From Candidatus Obscuribacterales bacterium (GTDB taxonomy: Bacteria; Cyanobacteriota; Vampirovibrionia; Obscuribacterales; Obscuribacteraceae): 47,447 nucleotides of DNA. Below, piece after piece: positions 15,857 through 24,175 of this stretch; the stretch's first letter is position 1; every line of letters starts with the position of its first letter. Under the pieces are notes generated by a model. The model was not told the DNA's origin. It saw nothing but the letters and a program-made list of their open reading frames with translations, and did not search any database. The stretch covers positions 1 through 47,447 of the forward strand of contig JAIERK010000179.1 in assembly GCA_019746975.1 (NCBI GenBank). The letters run 5' to 3'. The position numbers and the translations under genes are program-made.

Positions 15857-17335
15857 CTATTTATTTTGAGAATATTGCAGCAAAGCCTGCTCAAACACCT
15901 CGCGAAGGCTCAGCCCATGCCGCTCTGCGTAGGTAGCGCAATCCGCATACTCTGGTTGAACATTGACAACATTGCCTTCAAGATCACGCCCGACCTTCAC
16001 GCGAATTGACCAGGAATCTGCGAGTTTTACTTCCGCAAATTCGCGCTCGGCTATCAACCGTTCCACAAAGTAGCTGCGAACTCCGAGTGTTGAAGTCTCC
16101 TTCAGAATAAGTACCTCGAGCTTTCGTCGGTCCTCCGGTTTTGCCAGGACGCTGATCAGGTGACCACTGCGGCCTTTCTTCATGCTCGCCGGCACCACCG
16201 ATATGTCGAGCGCGCCATTCGCGAGCGCCTGCTCAAGGGCGTACGCTATGATGTTAGGTGGACAATCGTCCAGATTCGCTTCAATAACGCATACAACCTC
16301 TGCGCGGAATTGGGCCGGCAGCTCATCCTGTGAGGTCGAGGTCTGCCGAATCGCTTGCGCCCGACCGAGAATGACACGGACCACGTTAGGGTGTTCCGAC
16401 GGATCGAATGTTCCTGCGCCGTATCCGACAGATTCGATCTTTTCGAAGCCCGGAGGTCCGCCCCAGCCCGATGCAATCGTAGCCAAAATCGCGGCCCCAG
16501 TCGGAGTCAGACATTCGTAACGAAAGTCCAAAGCAGTTGTCGGAGCGCCGCATTCTTCGATTATGTATACAACCGCGGGACCAGGAACAGGATAAAGTCC
16601 ATGTTGGGAGCGAAGTGTGCCTCGACCCAGCGTTAGTGGAGAAACAACCGCTTTTTCGATTCCCATCATTTCATAGGCAATGGCAAATCCGATCACATCA
16701 ACGATCGCGTCTACCGCGCCGACCTCATGAAAGTGCACGTCAGCAGGTTTGACTCCGTGCGCTCGAGACTCAGCTCTGGCAAGCCTATCGAAGGTCGCTA
16801 GCGCAAGAGCCTTAGCCGAATCGCTGATCTGCGAGGACCGAACGATTTCAATTGTCTCCCCTATTGTCCTGCCGTGTGGCTGTCCATAACCATCTTCATG
16901 GGCGTGATCATGGTCATGTTCGTGATCATGTAAGTGTCCATGCCCATGCCCGCGTTCGTGCCCATGGTCGTGATCATGATCATGTTCATGTCTGTGTTCA
17001 TGTCTGTGTTCATGCCCATGTTCGTGATCATGTAAGTGTCCATGTCCGTGCGCAGGATCCACAGACGAATCGTCGTGGCCGCGAGAGTGACCATGCGCCG
17101 CCGGTTCAGGCGCGGACTGCTCCGAATCGATATGTATGCATTTGACCGTCACTTTTTTCGACAAAATCCCGCAGCGAATCACATCTTCAACCGCGACTTC
17201 AAAGCTACCTTCAGGCAATGCGATTTTCTTCAGCTCGGCCAACCACGCTTCAAGATCAAGGCCGCAACCTATCAGCGAAGCACATAACATGTCGCCTGCA
17301 GCGCCGAACTGGGCATCAAAATAGGCAACCTTCAT
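15857..17335 (-). CDS. larC: LarC-type nickel-pincer cofactor nickel insertase with His-rich insert
   Basis: 492 residues, single uninterrupted frame. The N-terminus KVAYFDAQFGAAGDMLCAS is the LarC/DUF111 opening (YFD-x3-GxxGDM). Conserved stretches follow: DVHFHEVGAVDAIVDV, ECLTPTGAAIL, and EANLDDCPPNIIAYALEQAL. LarC inserts nickel into pyridinium bis-thiocarboxylate mononucleotide (CTP-dependent) to form the nickel pincer cofactor of lactate racemase and relatives. Residues 81-154 are an insert with 29 histidines in 74 residues, mostly in GH, DH and EH pairs, probably a nickel store or delivery loop. No larA, larB or larE is in the window. It lies 15 bases downstream of a secreted-protein gene on the same strand. 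Confidence 0.92.
   Translation of the reverse strand: MKVAYFDAQFGAAGDMLCASLIGCGLDLEAWLAELKKIALPEGSFEVAVEDVIRCGILSKKVTVKCIHIDSEQSAPEPAAHGHSRGHDDSSVDPAHGHGHLHDHEHGHEHRHEHRHEHDHDHDHGHERGHGHGHLHDHEHDHDHAHEDGYGQPHGRTIGETIEIVRSSQISDSAKALALATFDRLARAESRAHGVKPADVHFHEVGAVDAIVDVIGFAIAYEMMGIEKAVVSPLTLGRGTLRSQHGLYPVPGPAVVYIIEECGAPTTALDFRYECLTPTGAAILATIASGWGGPPGFEKIESVGYGAGTFDPSEHPNVVRVILGRAQAIRQTSTSQDELPAQFRAEVVCVIEANLDDCPPNIIAYALEQALANGALDISVVPASMKKGRSGHLISVLAKPEDRRKLEVLILKETSTLGVRSYFVERLIAEREFAEVKLADSWSIRVKVGRDLEGNVVNVQPEYADCATYAERHGLSLREVFEQALLQYSQNK
16890..17060. repeat. Degenerate short repeats encoding the LarC His-rich loop
   Basis: Many near-copies of CATGATCATG and related hexamers (CATGTC, CATGCC) encode the His-Asp/Glu/Gly pairs. 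The array is in frame within larC and varies in copy spacing, so it is expected to be length-variable by slippage. Confidence 0.7.
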
Positions 17336-17350
17336 TTTTTCTCCTCTGTT

Positions 17351-17962
17351 TTATCGGCCAGGGATCTCAATGTCACCAAGTTCGGTATCAGTAATGACCT
17401 TAGCTTCTATATCTGCATGTTTGGCGAGCATCTTGTAGCGGTTGTTCAAAATCACAAACCGTTTCTCACCAGGAGTCAATGTCATTTCGAAGTTTCCGCC
17501 CCGACCTGTTTCAACAGCGCCGCCACCATAGATTCGTGCTTTCAGATCTTTCTCATGATTGGCACTGTAAGCCTTTACGACGATACCCTTGAGCCCTTTG
17601 CCTTCAGCCACCACGCGCCCGGTCACAGGATATCCCTTCTTCAATGTCACAATGACGCTGCGGCCTTCATCTCCCGGAATACCGTCGACAAGCGCCGAGG
17701 CCAATCCTGATTTCCTTGGTGCGGCTACTTCCAAAAAGCATTCTTCGCAAGGCTCATGCGTGAAGGAGAATTCTCCTCTGGCATTAGTCCGGGCAACCAT
17801 AGAGACAGTACCGTCTTTGGTCCAGAGTTCGACCTTCACCGATTGCATAGTTTTGTTTTTGTCGTCTCGGACCTGACCGCTGATTACCTTATCCAGAGCC
17901 CGGGCGCTATGAATGGAGAAAAACAAGCACATTACGATCGAGCAAATAGTTCGCAAAGACAT
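17351..17962 (-). CDS. Secreted protein with carboxypeptidase-regulatory/Cna-B-like beta domains
   Basis: About 203 residues from ATG 17962. The signal peptide is SLRTICSIVMCLFFSIHSARA. Mature sequence begins VISGQVRDDKNKTMQSVKVELW, then TNARGEFSFTHEP, the typical pattern of a carboxypeptidase-regulatory-like beta sandwich (GxVxD....ax....T...G.F). A second similar unit starts at GYPVTGRVVAEGKGLKGIVVKAY and continues to GGGAVETGRGGNFEMTLTPG. Such domains are structural or adhesive, with no catalytic residues. CEEC between them could form a disulfide or bind metal. The frame extends to 18010, but that start would lie only 20 bases from the divergent dusB start, so 17962 is preferred. larC follows 15 bases downstream. 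Confidence 0.72.
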   Translation of the reverse strand: MSLRTICSIVMCLFFSIHSARALDKVISGQVRDDKNKTMQSVKVELWTKDGTVSMVARTNARGEFSFTHEPCEECFLEVAAPRKSGLASALVDGIPGDEGRSVIVTLKKGYPVTGRVVAEGKGLKGIVVKAYSANHEKDLKARIYGGGAVETGRGGNFEMTLTPGEKRFVILNNRYKMLAKHADIEAKVITDTELGDIEIPGR

Positions 17963-18030
17963 CTGACAATTCTTCGAAAGTTTAGGAGAATAAAAGCTGT
18001 ACAGATTCATTAGAGTACCAGCCCCAGTCT

Positions 18031-19116
18031 ATGCCAATCAAGATTGGATCCCTCACAGTTAAAGGGCGCGTATACGTTCCTCCCATGGCGGGAGTGACTG
18101 ATCTTGTCTTTCGCAGCATTGTTCGCAAGGTTGACCGCGGTTGCATGCTTGCGACTGAGATGGTTTCGAGCAGGGGGTTGATGTACAAGCCCGAATGCAG
18201 AATCATGGACCTGGCTGACGATGAGCATCCTATCGGGATTCAAATATTTGGGCACGAACCTGAAATAATGGCGAAGGCCGCTATCATGGCTGAGCAGCGC
18301 GGAGCCGACTTCGTTGACATCAATATGGGCTGTCCCGTGCCAAAGATAACCAACGGAAAAGATGGCTGCGCCTTAATGCGCGAGCCGGACTTGGCGAAAG
18401 AGATCATTGTAGCCATCAAAGGAGCGGTCTCAATCCCAGTCACTGTCAAGTTTCGCCTGGGCTGGGATGAGAGTTCGAAAAACTGTGTTCAATTCGGCGA
18501 AATGATTGAAGACGCCGGAGCCTCGGCAGTAACGGTTCACGGACGAACACGGGCTCAACGGTATACCGGTACAGCCGATTGGACAATGATAAAAGAGGTC
18601 AAGAAGGCGCTCTCAATAGCGGTCTTTGGAAATGGTGACGTGTTCGAACCAGAAGACGCACAAAAGCTTTTGGAAGTGACCGGCTGCGACGGCGTGGCTG
18701 TGGCACGCGGCACTCTCGGCAATCCGTGGCTAATACCGCGAATCACAAAGTACCTGGACGAAGGCATACTCGATGATCCGCCGGATTCGACCGATCGGCT
18801 GATTTTGGCTGTAGAGCATTGCCTCGGACTGATTCGATACAAAGGCGTTCGGGTGGGCACGAGCGAGTCTCGGCGTCATCTCATCAATTACACGAAAGGC
18901 ATTCACAAGAGCGCGCCGTATCGCAATCGATTGACTCAGGTCTCGAGCGCAAGAGATCTTGTAGAGGTTCTGCGCGAACTAGTTGAACAAGAAGCGGGCA
19001 GCGACGGGAAAAGGCGCTTCGACAACGCAATTGGGTCGTACGACTTGGACAAAATCCATGAGGCTCAAACAGTCGGTATTGACCCAGGGCACGTCAAGGA
19101 AGCTGTTGCCGTTTAA
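18031..19116 (+). CDS. dusB: tRNA-dihydrouridine synthase, DusB type
   Basis: 361 residues. The FMN-binding TIM barrel opens with GRVYVPPMAGVTDLVFRSI. EMVSSRGLMY and IGIQIFGHEPEIMA follow, with NMGCPVPKITN (catalytic Cys101) and the RNA-contact segments VKFRLGW and VTVHGRTRAQRYTG. DGVAVARGTLGNPW binds the FMN phosphate. The enzyme reduces specific uridines in the tRNA D-loop using NADPH. Length and the HLINYTKGI helical C-terminal domain fit the DusB/Dus family of bacteria. It is divergent from the secreted-protein/larC pair and no further plus-strand gene follows within 1.7 kb, so it is probably monocistronic. Confidence 0.94.
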   Translation: MPIKIGSLTVKGRVYVPPMAGVTDLVFRSIVRKVDRGCMLATEMVSSRGLMYKPECRIMDLADDEHPIGIQIFGHEPEIMAKAAIMAEQRGADFVDINMGCPVPKITNGKDGCALMREPDLAKEIIVAIKGAVSIPVTVKFRLGWDESSKNCVQFGEMIEDAGASAVTVHGRTRAQRYTGTADWTMIKEVKKALSIAVFGNGDVFEPEDAQKLLEVTGCDGVAVARGTLGNPWLIPRITKYLDEGILDDPPDSTDRLILAVEHCLGLIRYKGVRVGTSESRRHLINYTKGIHKSAPYRNRLTQVSSARDLVEVLRELVEQEAGSDGKRRFDNAIGSYDLDKIHEAQTVGIDPGHVKEAVAV

Positions 19117-19193
19117 CCTCAGTTAATACGGTTCAGAATCGTCGATGGACAAGCGGGCTGGACCGGCACGCATCAGGGTAGTTGTCGCCGTTT

Positions 19194-19275
19194 TGAACAA
19201 CTGGCTCAGTTCGTTCTGAACAACTGGCTCAGTAACAGCTCGGTTCAACGGTTCAGTTGAAACAGCTCCGTTGAA
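19194..19275. repeat. Direct and inverted repeats downstream of dusB
   Basis: TGAACAACTGGCTCAGT occurs twice (19194-19210 and 19217-19233), a 17-base repeat with 23-base period. Just after it, AACAGCTCGGTT and AACAGCTCCGTT repeat with one change, and TTCAACGG (19244-19251) faces CCGTTGAA (19268-19275). The cluster lies 75-160 bases past the dusB stop. Its function is unknown. Confidence 0.55.
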
Positions 19276-19360
19276 AGCTTATCTGGTTCGCCCATCCATC
19301 GAGAGATGCCAAAATCTACCGGATCAAACCGCTGTGATGAGCGATCCGAGCCGCGTCTTA

Positions 19361-19570
19361 CTAATGGTGATAAAGAATGATAATTTCAATGAGCGCGAAC
19401 ATCCAGGCAAAGGGGACCGCGATGGAAAACGCTGTCTCAAGCCCCCAGTCGATGCTAGCGCCGTCACGCCAATCGCAGAACCAAAGCACGCCGTTGACTA
19501 TGGGGGTCATACACCAGCCCATAATGCCCGACAGCAGGGCGAACATCAGAACAAAGGACCACATGTCCAT
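19361..19570 (-). CDS. Small two-helix membrane protein (69 residues)
   Basis: I do not recognise this protein. It is strongly hydrophobic, with MWSFVLMFALLSGIMGW followed by a second segment around TPIVNGVLWF and a third at AFSIAVPFAWMFALIEIIIL. The polar loop CDWRDGASIDWG lies between. This composition would be unlikely by chance in an antisense frame, and a weak GAGA site stands five bases before the ATG. It lies alone between dusB and rpoZ. A plus-strand frame of 114 codons overlaps it but is Lys/Arg/Pro-rich with no ribosome site, and looks like the shadow. Confidence 0.45.
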   Translation of the reverse strand: MDMWSFVLMFALLSGIMGWCMTPIVNGVLWFCDWRDGASIDWGLETAFSIAVPFAWMFALIEIIILYHH

Positions 19571-19698
19571 CTAAGTCTCAGAATCCTCGCCGCTAGTCAA
19601 CGTCAATTTGCGTGAAACGCAGATTAAGTCTAAACCCAGTTGCGAACATCTGACAATTGGGATTTGTCCCACTGAGATCGAACTTAACTGCTATTTAT

Positions 19699-19911
19699 CT
19701 AATAAATGTGATAGCCGGAAGTGGAAATCAAGATCGTACCGTCGCCTTCAGCGGCAACCATTTGCAACGCTTGAATCACCGCATTGGTAGTCTTGTGTTG
19801 CTCTCGGGTCTCATTCTTGATTTGTTTTGCTCTCTGGGCAACTTTCAGGACGAGCTCGTAGCGATTCGTCGTTTCGTCCAAAAGTTGGTCGAGGATATTG
19901 GTTGTGCTCAT
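19699..19911 (-). CDS. rpoZ: RNA polymerase omega subunit
   Basis: 70 residues. The segment NRYELVLKVAQRAKQI followed by a charged linker and NAVIQALQMVAAEG is the omega signature (RY-x-LV-x-x-A-x-RA, then the second helix K-x-V-x-x-AL-x-E). Omega binds the beta-prime C-terminus and aids RNA polymerase assembly. It overlaps the end of gmk by four bases (ATGA), the gmk-rpoZ order found in many bacteria, which supports the call despite the short length. The C-terminal ILISTSGYHIY is unusual but not disruptive. Confidence 0.9.
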   Translation of the reverse strand: MSTTNILDQLLDETTNRYELVLKVAQRAKQIKNETREQHKTTNAVIQALQMVAAEGDGTILISTSGYHIY

Positions 19912-20576
19912 GGTTGGAACTCACCCGTTTGCTTACATATGCGCAGTCTTTCAGCATACACGATAGCCCGCAGATTGCGAATAGCTTCGTCCAGATCGTC
20001 ATTAATTACTTCATAATTGAAGAGTTGACGCTGCTGCATCTCACCTTTGGCCTTTTTCAAGCGCTCTGTAATTTTTTCCTCTGACTCGGTCGCCCTGGTG
20101 CGAAGCCGTTCTGCGAGGATTTCGAATGAAGGCGGGGAGATAAAGATGAGGACCGCCGCATCGCATTTATCGCGAATCTGCATGGCACCTTGGACTTCGA
20201 TTTCGAGAATGACGTCGGTACCGCGCTCCAACTGTTCGGTAACCCACTGGGATGGCGTACCGTAGTGGTTACCGGCAAACTCGGCAAATTCTAGAAACTC
20301 ACCACGGTCGCGCATGGAGTGAAACTCGTCTTCCGAACGGAAGAAGTAATCAATGGCTTCGCTCTCTGAAGCACGACGCCTGCGCGTGGTAACCGATACA
20401 GACTTTGCAAGACCCGGGACCTGAGCCAAAACATTGCCGACAATGGTGCCTTTACCTACACCGGAGGGTCCGGTCACTACAAGAAGAGAGCCTGTGCGCC
20501 GAGCTCGGCACTTCTCAGCAGGCGACACGACGGTCACCCCCGCAGTTTGCTCTCTGGTTTTCTTGCTTTCCTTCAT
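19908..20576 (-). CDS. gmk: Guanylate kinase
   Basis: 222 residues. The P-loop is GPSGVGKGTI near residues 36-45, followed by SVSVTTRRRRASE (GMP-binding; the usual form is STTRxPRxGE), DYFF, and EFLEFAEFAGNHYGTP, the GMP-site segment. EIEVQGAMQIR and IFISPPSFEILAERLRTRATE complete the fold. It phosphorylates GMP to GDP with ATP. An N-terminal extension of about 30 charged residues precedes the P-loop strand, longer than in the family, so the true start may be internal; no strong ribosome site marks either. It is the first gene of a two-gene unit with rpoZ. A promoter candidate lies about 265 bases upstream. Confidence 0.94.
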   Translation of the reverse strand: MKESKKTREQTAGVTVVSPAEKCRARRTGSLLVVTGPSGVGKGTIVGNVLAQVPGLAKSVSVTTRRRRASESEAIDYFFRSEDEFHSMRDRGEFLEFAEFAGNHYGTPSQWVTEQLERGTDVILEIEVQGAMQIRDKCDAAVLIFISPPSFEILAERLRTRATESEEKITERLKKAKGEMQQRQLFNYEVINDDLDEAIRNLRAIVYAERLRICKQTGEFQP

Positions 20577-20892
20577 TGATGGCTTGTCGGTTGGTCATTC
20601 AAGAAAGGTCAGGGGTACGACGGCGGGCAAAAGAGGGATAACTCCTTGAAAATCAGCCCTTGAGCCGCCTATTATGCCTTGTTTGACACCAGCATGCAAT
20701 GAGCGACGATGTTCTTTTGACGGTTGGAATATTCATGCGTGAAACGGGTCGATTAATGGAATGTATCTGACAGGTCGTTTCTACCGCTGCGAATTCCCTT
20801 CTAACTTGATTACTCCGTATTCTCTGGCGATTCATAACAAATCTAGTCAAATTTGCTAGATTGTCAATCTGACTGATTGAAACTTCAGGAAA
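20577..20892. other. Divergent intergenic region gmk/rqcH
   Basis: 316 bases shared by divergent gmk-rpoZ and rqcH. Two dyads and one promoter candidate lie within 55 bases of the rqcH start. The 250 bases nearer gmk show no gene with a usable start and no clear structure. Confidence 0.4.
20840..20867 (-). promoter_or_regulatory. Candidate gmk-rpoZ promoter embedded in a dyad
   Basis: On the minus strand TTGACA (20867-20862) and TAGATT (20845-20840) are 16 bases apart. AATCTAG (20840-20846) and CTAGATT (20856-20862) form an inverted repeat spanning the -10 and spacer, so a bound protein would block RNA polymerase. A second dyad, TCAATC/GATTGA (20864-20880), lies in the rqcH leader just beside it. 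Confidence 0.42.
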
Positions 20893-22854
20893 ATGCAACC
20901 GTTTGACGCGCTAACGATAAGAGCGGTATTACAAGAAGCAAAGCCGCTATTGCTCAACCGTAAGGTTGACAAAATCGTGCAGCTTGCCCGCGATGAAGTA
21001 TTGTTGTCGATGCGCTCGAAAGGCGGCACGGTATGCCTGTTTCTCTCGGCTCAGTCCGTATATGGTCGAATGTGCCTGGTAGCGAGCCCAGCAACCGGTG
21101 AATCTCAGGAGAAGAGCTCCCTCGATCGTCAAACAACAGAACGTTATCAGTCCAAACATGGCAGCGGTCCACCACCGAATTTCTGCCTGACCCTGCGAAA
21201 GTACTTGATCGGCGCAACGCTGGTAGGCATAGAGCAGCTGCCAGGCGAGCGCATCATCGATTTCATTTTCTCAGCGACTGACGAGGTAGGGACAACATCG
21301 CTGAAAATCCTGACCGCTGAAATAATGGGTCGCCATAGCAATCTAATTTTCTGGGACAAGGCTTCCGAAAAAATCGTTACATCGTCGCATGCAGTCACCA
21401 AAGACATGAGTCGACAACGCGAAGTCCTTCCCAATTTGAAATACGAGCGACCTCCTGGTCAGGATAGACCAAGTATCTTCTCAGTGTCGCAGGCGGATCT
21501 GGCCCGCAAACTCCAGGAGTTGAAAGAGACATGGAATTCGAATCCCGCGCCGGCACCAGTAGCCGGAAGCGAGGAAATCCAGACTAAGCGGCATGGACGT
21601 AATGGCACCGAGGGTGGTGATGAAGCGGGCACAAAGCCCGCCGTGGTTACGCTAGAACAGTGGCTTCTATCAAGCTTTACAGGATTAGGCAAACACCTTA
21701 GTGAAGAGGTTGTCATCGCCACCGGGATGAATAGCATGTTGTCCGATTCTCTCAATGACGCAAGACTGGAAGAATCCGTTTGGCAAAGAGTCAGCGCTTT
21801 GCAGCAACACACTCATTCCAAAGCAGCCAGCAAGAAAGACTTGAGCCGCTATACAGTATTAGGGTGGTATCCGGATCTCGAAAGCGCTGACTGGACGATG
21901 TTTCCATCGGTCAACGACATGGTAGAGAATTACTTCCGATCGCTCGAGGCACGAGAACACTTCATTCAACTTCGCGAAAAAATCAAAGCCGAGATCGGCT
22001 CAGAATCGACCAAATTGGAATCGCGCAAACAGGTGGCCGAAGATCATTTGAGTGCGGATGATGAACTCTTAAGACTGAAGAAATCCGGAGATCTCGTCCT
22101 TACCAGCTTGAGTCAGATAAGCCCGGGACAGACAGATCTGAAAGTAAACGACTGGACCAAAGACAACGGCGACGAGATCACGATTAAATTGAATCCCAAC
22201 CTATCGTCGGTTCAAAACGCGCAGGTTTACTATAGACAATACGCCAAGCTTCGCTCGAGGCAAGGCGCAGCGCAGAGCACCGTCAATGAGGTCACCGCAA
22301 GACTGAGCTATTTAGGTCAACTAAGAACCTCGTGCGATTCAGCAACAGACATCAACGAATTAAGGAAGGTCAAAGAGACTCTGAGCGGAAGAAAGCCGCA
22401 GACAGAGAGACCGAGAGGCGATTCCAAGCCTCCACACCAGCAGCAACGCCCTAAGGGTGGTGGCAACAAGATGCTGTCTTTGACTTCTTCGGACGGGTGG
22501 ACCGTCTTCGTCGGGCGCAACCGAATGGAGAACGATCATTTGTTGAACAAGGTCGCAAATCCAAACGATATCTGGTTGCACGTCCTTGGACAGGGTGGGG
22601 CGCATGTACTTATTCGAGTGCCATCTAATAAGCAAGAACCACCAAAGACGACAATCATTGAAGCAGCTCATATTGCCGCACGCCTTTCCAAAGCCGGCAC
22701 AGGCACGAAGGTTCGCGTGGTTTACACACAATGCAAACACGTTAAAAAGATCGACTCCACCAAATCCGGTTTAGTCAAATACGAGAATGAAAAGACGATT
22801 GAAGTCGACACAGCTAAGCCAATGCCGAAGCTAATGAAGAAGCTCTTTAATTGA
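20893..22854 (+). CDS. rqcH: NFACT family ribosome-quality-control protein RqcH
   Basis: 653 residues. NFACT-N starts at QPFDALTIRAVLQEAKPLL and continues through NFCLTLRKYLIGATL. A coiled coil lies at about 355-500 with low-complexity spacers. The C-terminal NFACT-R domain (about 525-650) contains NPNDIWLHVLGQGGAHVLIR and a TKVRVVYTQCKHVKK strand. RqcH/Rqc2 binds stalled 50S-peptidyl-tRNA complexes and adds alanine tails for degradation. The Asp-Arg pair needed for tRNA recruitment in B. subtilis appears here as Glu119-Arg120 (LPGERIIDF), a conservative change. A polar insert at 200-250 (PAPAPVAGSEE...) is unusually long. AGGA lies just before the ATG. The gene is divergent from gmk-rpoZ. 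Confidence 0.9.
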   Translation: MQPFDALTIRAVLQEAKPLLLNRKVDKIVQLARDEVLLSMRSKGGTVCLFLSAQSVYGRMCLVASPATGESQEKSSLDRQTTERYQSKHGSGPPPNFCLTLRKYLIGATLVGIEQLPGERIIDFIFSATDEVGTTSLKILTAEIMGRHSNLIFWDKASEKIVTSSHAVTKDMSRQREVLPNLKYERPPGQDRPSIFSVSQADLARKLQELKETWNSNPAPAPVAGSEEIQTKRHGRNGTEGGDEAGTKPAVVTLEQWLLSSFTGLGKHLSEEVVIATGMNSMLSDSLNDARLEESVWQRVSALQQHTHSKAASKKDLSRYTVLGWYPDLESADWTMFPSVNDMVENYFRSLEAREHFIQLREKIKAEIGSESTKLESRKQVAEDHLSADDELLRLKKSGDLVLTSLSQISPGQTDLKVNDWTKDNGDEITIKLNPNLSSVQNAQVYYRQYAKLRSRQGAAQSTVNEVTARLSYLGQLRTSCDSATDINELRKVKETLSGRKPQTERPRGDSKPPHQQQRPKGGGNKMLSLTSSDGWTVFVGRNRMENDHLLNKVANPNDIWLHVLGQGGAHVLIRVPSNKQEPPKTTIIEAAHIAARLSKAGTGTKVRVVYTQCKHVKKIDSTKSGLVKYENEKTIEVDTAKPMPKLMKKLFN

Positions 22855-22929
22855 GAAAAACCAAAACAGATGTCATTGGCAGTTGAGCATCAGGCTGCGA
22901 GAACAGTGAGCACGCAGATTGTCGAAGCG

Positions 22930-23997
22930 CTATTGCTCAGCCGGTTCGAACGACTCGGACTCTAGAATAGTTCCGACAACGTATGTTCGCTTATCCTGCG
23001 ATTCGTGATAGGTTCGAATCAAGAGTTCAGCAAGCAAGCCCATAAGGATCAGCTGGACACCAACCATGAAGAACATGGCGACCAGGACCGGTAGCGGCGT
23101 GTCGATAAAGTGCGTGTCGTAAAACAGACGCAACACCACCATCCAGGCAAATGCAGCTGCCGAAACAACTAGCGAGCTCAAACCAATTGAACCAAAGACA
23201 TAAAGCGGCTTTGTAAGATAGTTCGACATAAAGGTAACGGTGATCAGATCGAGAATTACTTTGAATGTTCTCGAAATTCCGTACTTCGATTTGCCGAACC
23301 TACGTGGATGATGAATAACCGGAATCTCCACGACTCGCGCGCCCTGCCAACTGGCATAAATAGGCACGAAGCGATGCATCTCTCCATAAAGGCGCACATC
23401 TTGAATAACCTCGCGGCGATACGCTTTGAGGCAGCATCCGTAATCACTCAGTTGTACACCCGTCATCTTAGAGATCAGGCGATTAGCAATCCAGGAAGGA
23501 ATCAAGCGCAAAAACAGCTCATCATGCCTTTTTTTACGCCAGCCGCTAACGACGTCGTAGCCTTCGTCTAATTTCTCGAGCAGCCGGGGAATATCTTTGG
23601 GATCATTTTGTAAATCGGCATCGATATGGATGATCACATCACCGCGAGCATAATCGTGCCCGGCAGACATCGCGGGAGTCTTCCCAAAATTGCGCGCAAA
23701 TTTGATGACTCTGACATTCGTGTCTTTTATCCAGAGTTGTCTGATGATCTCGTACGAGCCGTCATCCGATCCATCGTCGATGAAAACCAGCTCCCAGGTG
23801 CATCCGATCGAACTCAGGGACGCTACTAACTGATCGTAGAGAGCCTGAATTGTGTCGACTTCGTTATAAACCGGGATGATAATGGACAGATTCGGCCGCG
23901 TGACAGGTCGGTCGACTGGGGCGGGCTTAACAACCTCAGCGGTTGCTGCGGCGCGGCGGTCAGTAACAATTGTGGGCGCGGTTCTAGTGCTTAGCAT
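22930..23997 (-). CDS. Polyprenyl-phosphate glycosyltransferase (GT2, ArnC/GtrB/DPM1-like)
   Basis: 355 residues. The GT-A domain at about 36-260 opens LSIIIPVYNEVDTI, with ELVFIDDGSDDGS and the DxD motif HIDADLQNDP (DAD at 126-128). CCLKAYRREV and HHPRRFGKSKYGISR are typical of dolichol/undecaprenyl-phosphate glycosyltransferases. Two C-terminal transmembrane helices follow (about 265-290 and 300-330). It would transfer a sugar from a nucleotide donor to undecaprenyl phosphate at the inner membrane face. That supplies the lipid-linked sugar used by GT39 enzymes, two of which are encoded close by. The N-terminal 35 residues are polar and not conserved. The gene is divergent from asnB. Confidence 0.92.
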   Translation of the reverse strand: MLSTRTAPTIVTDRRAAATAEVVKPAPVDRPVTRPNLSIIIPVYNEVDTIQALYDQLVASLSSIGCTWELVFIDDGSDDGSYEIIRQLWIKDTNVRVIKFARNFGKTPAMSAGHDYARGDVIIHIDADLQNDPKDIPRLLEKLDEGYDVVSGWRKKRHDELFLRLIPSWIANRLISKMTGVQLSDYGCCLKAYRREVIQDVRLYGEMHRFVPIYASWQGARVVEIPVIHHPRRFGKSKYGISRTFKVILDLITVTFMSNYLTKPLYVFGSIGLSSLVVSAAAFAWMVVLRLFYDTHFIDTPLPVLVAMFFMVGVQLILMGLLAELLIRTYHESQDKRTYVVGTILESESFEPAEQ

Positions 23998-24175
23998 GAC
24001 GGCATTATAGACACATCAAGCCCCGGTCATACCTTGAAAACTTCTCATACCAGCGGATCCCATGGTGGAACGGCGCTCTAGTAAGCGTTTTATATTTGTG
24101 AGTTAGTCAATACTAATGATTCAGAAGCAATCCTGGCACATACTCTGAAATGAAGTCTGCTGGAGTCCTCATCCC

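Noticed and set aside
16861..17145. Repeats near 17 kb as a possible CRISPR array
   Set aside because: Units are under 12 bases, in frame, variable and code for the LarC His-rich loop. There are no spacers and no cas genes.
19271..19615. 114-codon plus-strand frame opposite the small membrane protein
   Set aside because: There is no ribosome site, and its composition is as expected for the complement of a hydrophobic gene.
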